Positions 13,128 through 16,686 of a stretch of DNA of 16,686 nt are shown piece by piece; the stretch's first letter is position 1, and each line of letters opens with the position of its first letter. The DNA comes from Comamonadaceae bacterium (GTDB lineage: Bacteria > Pseudomonadota > Gammaproteobacteria > Burkholderiales > Burkholderiaceae_C). Position numbers and translations under genes: made by a program. The notes under the pieces are model-generated. The model saw only the letters and a program-made list of their open reading frames with translations, did not search any database and was not told where the DNA came from. The stretch covers positions 1 through 16,686 of the forward strand of contig CANHLD010000022.1 of assembly GCA_947461325.1 (NCBI GenBank), written 5' to 3'.

Positions 13128-14357
13128 ATGAGCTCTTGGCAACCATTTGAATGGGTTGTGGCCTTGCGGTTTTTGCAAGAGGGTTTTGTGCAAACGCTTT
13201 TTATTTTGTCGGGTATTGCGGTGGGTGTTGCAGTCATTGTTTTTATGTCTGCCTTACTCACTGGCATGCAAGCCAACTTTGTCAACCGTGTATTGACAGG
13301 GCAGTCGCATATTCAATTATTGGCACACAAAGAAACCGTCACACCTGTCAGCCCTGCTTCCAAAGAAGGTCGATCCATTTCAGTGATTCAAGTTCCTTTG
13401 CAGCGATTCAAGGGTATTGATCAGTGGCAGCCATTGGCCAGTCAATTGTCTAAACACCCTGACATCAAGGTCGTGTCCCCGTCGGTATCGGGTTCTGCAT
13501 TGGCCATGCGGGGAGAAGTGAGTCGGGCCGTTACTGTTACCGGTGTTTTGCCTGAGCAATTTTTCAAAGTCATTCCTTTGCCTGACAAGATCATCCAAGG
13601 ACACGCGAATATCAACAGCGAAAGCATTTTGATTGGCTCTGAGTTGGCTATCGATTTGGGCTTGAATGTAGGTGACAAACTGTGGCTTTCAGCAGCCAAT
13701 GGCCGCCGATTGATGTTGACGGTGACGGGAATATTTGACCTTGGCAACAAAGGCGCCAACAGTCGCATGACGTATTTAGCTTTCAGAAATGCCCAAAATT
13801 TGTTTGACCTCACAGGTGGCGCGACAGTGCTGGATATTGTCATGAATGATGTTTACCAGGCTGAATTGATGGCCAGAAAAATAGCATCAGAAACGGGTCT
13901 TCAAGCCGACAGTTGGATCAAGACCAATGAACAATTTTTCACAGCGGTCAAAGCCCAAACCACAGCCAACACTGCCATCAGGTTTTTTGTGGCACTTTCA
14001 GTCGGGTTTGGCATTGCAAGCGTCTTGGTAGTTTCTGTGGTGCAACGTTCTCGCGAGATCGGCATTTTGCGCGCCATGGGCATCACCAGAGGACAGGTGT
14101 TGCGCATTTTTTTACTTCAAGGCGGGTTGCTGGGGTTAGGCGGCTCATTGATAGGTGCAGGTATCGGTGCTTTGGCTTTGTACTTGTGGCAGCATTACAT
14201 GCGCAATGTGGACGGCTCGGTGATGTTTGCTTTGCAGTTTGATACCGAGTTACTGATGCAAACTTTGGTGCTGGCCACCATCACCGGATTACTCTCGGCT
14301 TTTGCGCCTGCGCTAAGAGCTGCACGGCTTGATCCTGTGGTGGCCATTCGCGGATAA
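13128..14357 (+). CDS. FtsX/MacB/LolC-type ABC exporter permease (DevC-like)
   Basis: A 409-residue permease with the four-helix MacB/LolC plan. TM1 lies at about residues 20-44 (LFILSGIAVGVAVIVFMSAL), followed by a large periplasmic domain of about 240 residues with QSHIQLLAHKE and repeated V-x-G strands. Three C-terminal membrane segments follow, including FFVALSVGFGIASVLVVSVV and the cytoplasmic coupling stretch QRSREIGILRAMGITRGQ. It ends AARLDPVVAIRG, as in LolC and MacB. The ATPase is a separate protein, as in Lol and Dev systems. I chose ATG 13128, one base after the adaptor stop; ATG 13092 and 13095 are in frame but would add an unlikely hydrophilic leader inside the previous gene. 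The stop overlaps the ATPase start as TAATG. Likely works by mechanotransmission with the adaptor. Confidence 0.87.
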   Translation: MSSWQPFEWVVALRFLQEGFVQTLFILSGIAVGVAVIVFMSALLTGMQANFVNRVLTGQSHIQLLAHKETVTPVSPASKEGRSISVIQVPLQRFKGIDQWQPLASQLSKHPDIKVVSPSVSGSALAMRGEVSRAVTVTGVLPEQFFKVIPLPDKIIQGHANINSESILIGSELAIDLGLNVGDKLWLSAANGRRLMLTVTGIFDLGNKGANSRMTYLAFRNAQNLFDLTGGATVLDIVMNDVYQAELMARKIASETGLQADSWIKTNEQFFTAVKAQTTANTAIRFFVALSVGFGIASVLVVSVVQRSREIGILRAMGITRGQVLRIFLLQGGLLGLGGSLIGAGIGALALYLWQHYMRNVDGSVMFALQFDTELLMQTLVLATITGLLSAFAPALRAARLDPVVAIRG

Positions 14358-15070
14358 TGAACGCATCATTCCAGCCACTTAGCCTTGATGCGGTACCTGT
14401 GTTGCAGCTCTCAGGTATTTGCAAATCATTCAATATCGGCGAACCCAATGAGACTGAAATTTTGCACAGCATCAATTTATCTCTGATGCCGGGTGAATTT
14501 TGCGCCATCATCGGCCCCTCTGGTTCTGGCAAAAGCACCTTGCTCAACACCATCGGTTTGTTAGACAGACCCAGCGCTGGCAGTTTGCGGATTCAGGGCA
14601 CAGAAACCACCTCGATGAATGACCGTGAACTGACGCATTTACGCGGGCACCAAATCGGGTTTATTTTTCAATACCACCATTTGTTGTCAGCGTTTTCTGC
14701 TTTAGAGAATGTCTACATGCCTATGTTTGGAGAACTGGGATTTGCCCACAAACATTTGTATGAGCGGGCATCTGACTTGTTGGCATCGGTGGGTTTGCAA
14801 CCATGGTTGCACGCACAAGCGTCTCATTTGTCAGGCGGGCAACAGCAACGCGTGGCAGTAGCGCGTGCGCTAATGATGCAACCCGCATTGATACTGGCCG
14901 ACGAGCCTACAGGTAACTTGGACTCAAAGAGTGCGGATACTGTGTTTGAAATGTTGCGGCAGGTATGCCGCGTCAACCACACCGCCGTTCTGTTTGTCAC
15001 GCACAACCCCTTGTTGTCAGCCCGATGTGACCGTACTATTCAGGTGATTGACGGCGTAATCCTAGAGTAA
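14357..15070 (+). CDS. LolD/MacB/DevA-type ABC exporter ATPase
   Basis: A 237-residue ATP-binding subunit of normal length. It has Walker A GPSGSGKST (53-61), Q-loop Gln105, signature LSGGQQQRVAVARAL (158-172), Walker B LILADE (178-183) with catalytic Glu183, D-loop NLDS and H-loop His216. The loop between the Q-loop and the signature (FQYHHLLSAFSALENVYMPM) is typical of the MacB/LolD class that pairs with FtsX-type permeases. It energises the exporter with the two preceding genes. Its stop is three bases from the stop of the convergent OFA-type MFS gene, with no terminator visible between them, so the two transcripts probably overlap. Confidence 0.92.
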   Translation: MNASFQPLSLDAVPVLQLSGICKSFNIGEPNETEILHSINLSLMPGEFCAIIGPSGSGKSTLLNTIGLLDRPSAGSLRIQGTETTSMNDRELTHLRGHQIGFIFQYHHLLSAFSALENVYMPMFGELGFAHKHLYERASDLLASVGLQPWLHAQASHLSGGQQQRVAVARALMMQPALILADEPTGNLDSKSADTVFEMLRQVCRVNHTAVLFVTHNPLLSARCDRTIQVIDGVILE

Positions 15071-15073
15071 ATA

Positions 15074-16318
15074 TCAGTGTGTCATATGCTGTCGCATGTG
15101 TTGTCGGCGAAGAGGTTTCAGCACCCAAAGCGCAAGACATGCTGCCATCAAATCCAAACTGATCATCAAGGCGAACACCGGAATCCAACTGCCTGTGTCG
15201 GCATGCAACATGGCTGCGATCGGCCCCCCGATGATCGAACCCACGCCTTGAGCCATGTATAAAAATCCGTAATTGGTGGTGGCGTGTTTGGCGCCAAAGG
15301 TATCGGTTAACGTTGACGGAAACAATGAAAATATCTCGCCCCATCCAAAAAAAACCACGCCTGAAAGAATCACAAATAACACCGGGTGGTCTATCGTCAA
15401 AATCCACAAAAACATAGCCACCGCCTCGAGCCCAAACGCAATGAACATGGTGTTCTCTCTGCCCCAGACATCTGATATCCAGCCAAAAAATGGCCGGGTT
15501 AAGCCATTGGTCAGCCGGTCAATCGTCAAGGCCAAGGGCAAAGCTGCCATGCCCCATACAACAGCGTCAGCCACTTGGTAATCTTTGGCAATAGCGCCCA
15601 TTTGAGAGATGACCATCAAGCCCGAGGTTGACATCATGGACATCATCACAAACAACAACCAAAAAACCGGTGTCTTCAGCATCTCGCGTGGACTGGTACC
15701 TTGTTGATGTTGATCATGCGTTTGAGGTGTCGAGGTAGGCTCGCGCAATGCTTGTGCGACCAACAAGCCGATCAAGCCGATCAGACACCCGTACCACCAC
15801 AAAGTTTCGTTGACACCTATGTTAGACAGTGAATGAGCAATTGGAAATGTCGTCAATACTGCGCCCATGCCATACCCTGCGGCGACCATGCCGACGGCAA
15901 ATCCCCGCTTGTCTGGAAACCATTTCACAATCAGTCCTACGACTCCGATGTACACAATGCCTGTGCCCAGCCCACCCAACAATCCATAGCTTAGATACAG
16001 ACCATAGACACTTTGCGCGTCAGAGGCCATGACCCAACTCGCGCCAGTCAGTAAAAAACCCAGCGACAGTAATTTTTTAGCGCCAAAACGCTCCACCAGA
16101 AAACCCTGAAACGGCGAGAAAAATGTTTGTAGGACGATAAGAATAGAAAAGGTGACTTGCAACTGCGCTAAGCCGACATGGAGTTGCTCACCTAAAGGCT
16201 TGGTGAACAAAGCCCATACATACTGAGGGCTAGAAATGCACATCATGCAAAGAACGCCTGCCAGCAATTGCACCCAGCGCGAATTCAGCTTGGTTTCTAT
16301 GAAATTCCGCATGCTCAT
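15074..16318 (-). CDS. OFA (oxalate:formate antiporter) family MFS carrier
   Basis: A 414-residue inner-membrane carrier with twelve hydrophobic segments and the OFA family pattern: PQYVWALFTKPLGEQL (31-46), GLGTGIVYIGVVGLIVKWFPDKRGFAVG (116-143, in pieces), RPFFGWISDVWGR (275-287) and NYGFLYMAQGVGSIIGG (349-365). In OxlT of Oxalobacter two basic residues in the transport path, Arg272 and Lys355, bind oxalate. The equivalent arginine seems to be Arg275, but the lysine position appears to be Gln357, so oxalate exchange is doubtful and another monocarboxylate or organic anion is likely. GAGG lies just before ATG 16318 and supports that start over the second ATG at 16312. The C-terminus is rich in His, Gln and Met. 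Convergent with the exporter ATPase gene. Confidence 0.85.
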   Translation of the reverse strand: MSMRNFIETKLNSRWVQLLAGVLCMMCISSPQYVWALFTKPLGEQLHVGLAQLQVTFSILIVLQTFFSPFQGFLVERFGAKKLLSLGFLLTGASWVMASDAQSVYGLYLSYGLLGGLGTGIVYIGVVGLIVKWFPDKRGFAVGMVAAGYGMGAVLTTFPIAHSLSNIGVNETLWWYGCLIGLIGLLVAQALREPTSTPQTHDQHQQGTSPREMLKTPVFWLLFVMMSMMSTSGLMVISQMGAIAKDYQVADAVVWGMAALPLALTIDRLTNGLTRPFFGWISDVWGRENTMFIAFGLEAVAMFLWILTIDHPVLFVILSGVVFFGWGEIFSLFPSTLTDTFGAKHATTNYGFLYMAQGVGSIIGGPIAAMLHADTGSWIPVFALMISLDLMAACLALWVLKPLRRQHMRQHMTH

Positions 16319-16656
16319 ATGCCCTCAAAAAGGTGCAGTTTGTTGCTAGATGCGCACTGAGTTTGTGCACTTCAAAGCGTGTTTGACAAAGCTGCACCGT
16401 ATGAATCCAAAGTAGTCAACACACTTTGTTGTGCGACAGTTCTTGTATACGGTTTAGCAATTCCTGTACCACTGAAAGTAATTGATAGTGGATGTAGGAA
16501 GCAGGAAAACTAAAGGTAAACCCTAGTTTTGCTTCTGAATCTATTGACGGCGCTTGCAGCCTGATGTCATCATTTCTATGATTCAAGGCTTGCAGGGGCT
16601 TGTTCTATAGCCTGTTCACTTGAATTCTCTTCATGCCCATTCAAAGGACCTTCAAA
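16319..16656. promoter_or_regulatory. Divergent 338-base gap between the OFA carrier and the gene starting at 16657
   Basis: No convincing coding region is seen. The gap contains several dyads: GGTGCAG at 16332-16338 with CTGCACC at 16392-16398; CAACA-CACTT-TGTTG at 16417-16431; and the strongest at 16498-16535. A possible plus-strand promoter is TTGACG at 16544-16549 with CATCAT at 16568-16573 (18-base spacer), which is weak. The density of dyads suggests regulated transcription in both directions. No FNR-type box was found here. Confidence 0.4.
16498..16535. repeat. Hairpin/dyad upstream of the gene at 16657
   Basis: GAAGC-AGG-AAAACTA (16498-16512) pairs with TAGTTTT-GCTTC (16524-16535), twelve pairs interrupted by a three-base bulge. 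The 11-base centre holds GGT-AA-ACC, a smaller nested dyad. There is no T-run after it. It could be an operator for a dimeric regulator. Confidence 0.5.
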
Positions 16657-16686
16657 ATGTTTTTCCCACAACCTCATGACGCCAAA
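16657..16686 (+). CDS. Start of an unidentified gene (first ten codons, runs off the window)
   Basis: ATG 16657 is preceded by AAGGA at 16644-16648 with eight bases between, a strong ribosome site, and the frame stays open to the end of the window (MFFPQPHDAK). An in-frame ATG at 16633 would add eight residues but has no ribosome site. Ten residues are too few to name a family. The gene diverges from the OFA-type carrier and may be functionally linked to it. Confidence 0.55.
   Translation, partial: MFFPQPHDAK

Noticed and set aside
16633..16656. Upstream ATG 16633 as start of the last gene
   Set aside because: In frame but without a ribosome site, whereas ATG 16657 has AAGGA at ideal spacing.
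1..16686. CRISPR arrays, tRNA or rRNA genes, insertion sequences, attachment sites
   Set aside because: No regularly spaced repeats, no transposase- or integrase-like reading frame, and no recognisable tRNA or rRNA sequence were seen.

Overview
The window looks like a chromosome segment of a betaproteobacterium, most likely Burkholderiales, with moderate GC (roughly half by eye). This rests on recognisable families common in that group: a PhnD/selenate-type binding protein, ACS, YbfB and OFA-type MFS carriers, a YqjD-YqjE-YqjK cluster, a CbpM-like protein and acetoin-dehydrogenase-type E1 genes. Genus cannot be fixed from the sequence alone. There are no rRNA, tRNA, CRISPR, IS or phage modules.

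Layout. (1) 1-186, minus: N-terminal piece of a periplasmic phosphonate/selenate-type binding protein. (2) 420-6380, plus: a compact run of five genes: an ACS-family carrier, a ModA-like binding-protein fold without signal peptide, a YbfB-family carrier, a TrhO tRNA hydroxylase fused to a glutathione S-transferase domain, and an SDR oxidoreductase. (3) 6369-7345, minus: yqjD-yqjE-yqjK-like membrane-protein cluster, with a perfect FNR/Anr-type box just upstream. (4) 7500-9312, minus: a small secreted adhesin-E-like protein with its own terminator, a CbpM-like protein with no CbpA beside it, and a secreted protein of unknown function. (5) 9410-15070, plus: two perfect FNR/Anr boxes and a -10 element precede six tightly packed genes: E1 alpha, E1 beta, a free-standing lipoyl-domain protein, and a three-part ABC exporter (membrane-fusion protein, FtsX-type permease, LolD/MacB-type ATPase). 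(6) 15074-16318, minus: an OFA-family MFS carrier, convergent with the exporter ATPase. (7) 16657 to the end, plus: the first ten codons of a gene that runs off the window.

The most interesting unit is the six-gene block 9576-15070. A thiamine-diphosphate E1 decarboxylase and a lipoyl carrier are co-transcribed with a DevBCA/MacAB-like exporter, but no E2 acyltransferase, E3 dehydrogenase or outer-membrane channel is present. The promoter geometry is that of oxygen-limitation control: an FNR box centred about 41.5 bp before a plausible start site. A third FNR box with nearly the same geometry lies ahead of the yqjDEK-like cluster, so two of the transcription units here probably belong to one low-oxygen (or NO) regulon. 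What the E1/lipoyl/exporter unit makes or moves cannot be read from the sequence; a small product made from a 2-oxo acid and then exported is an inference.
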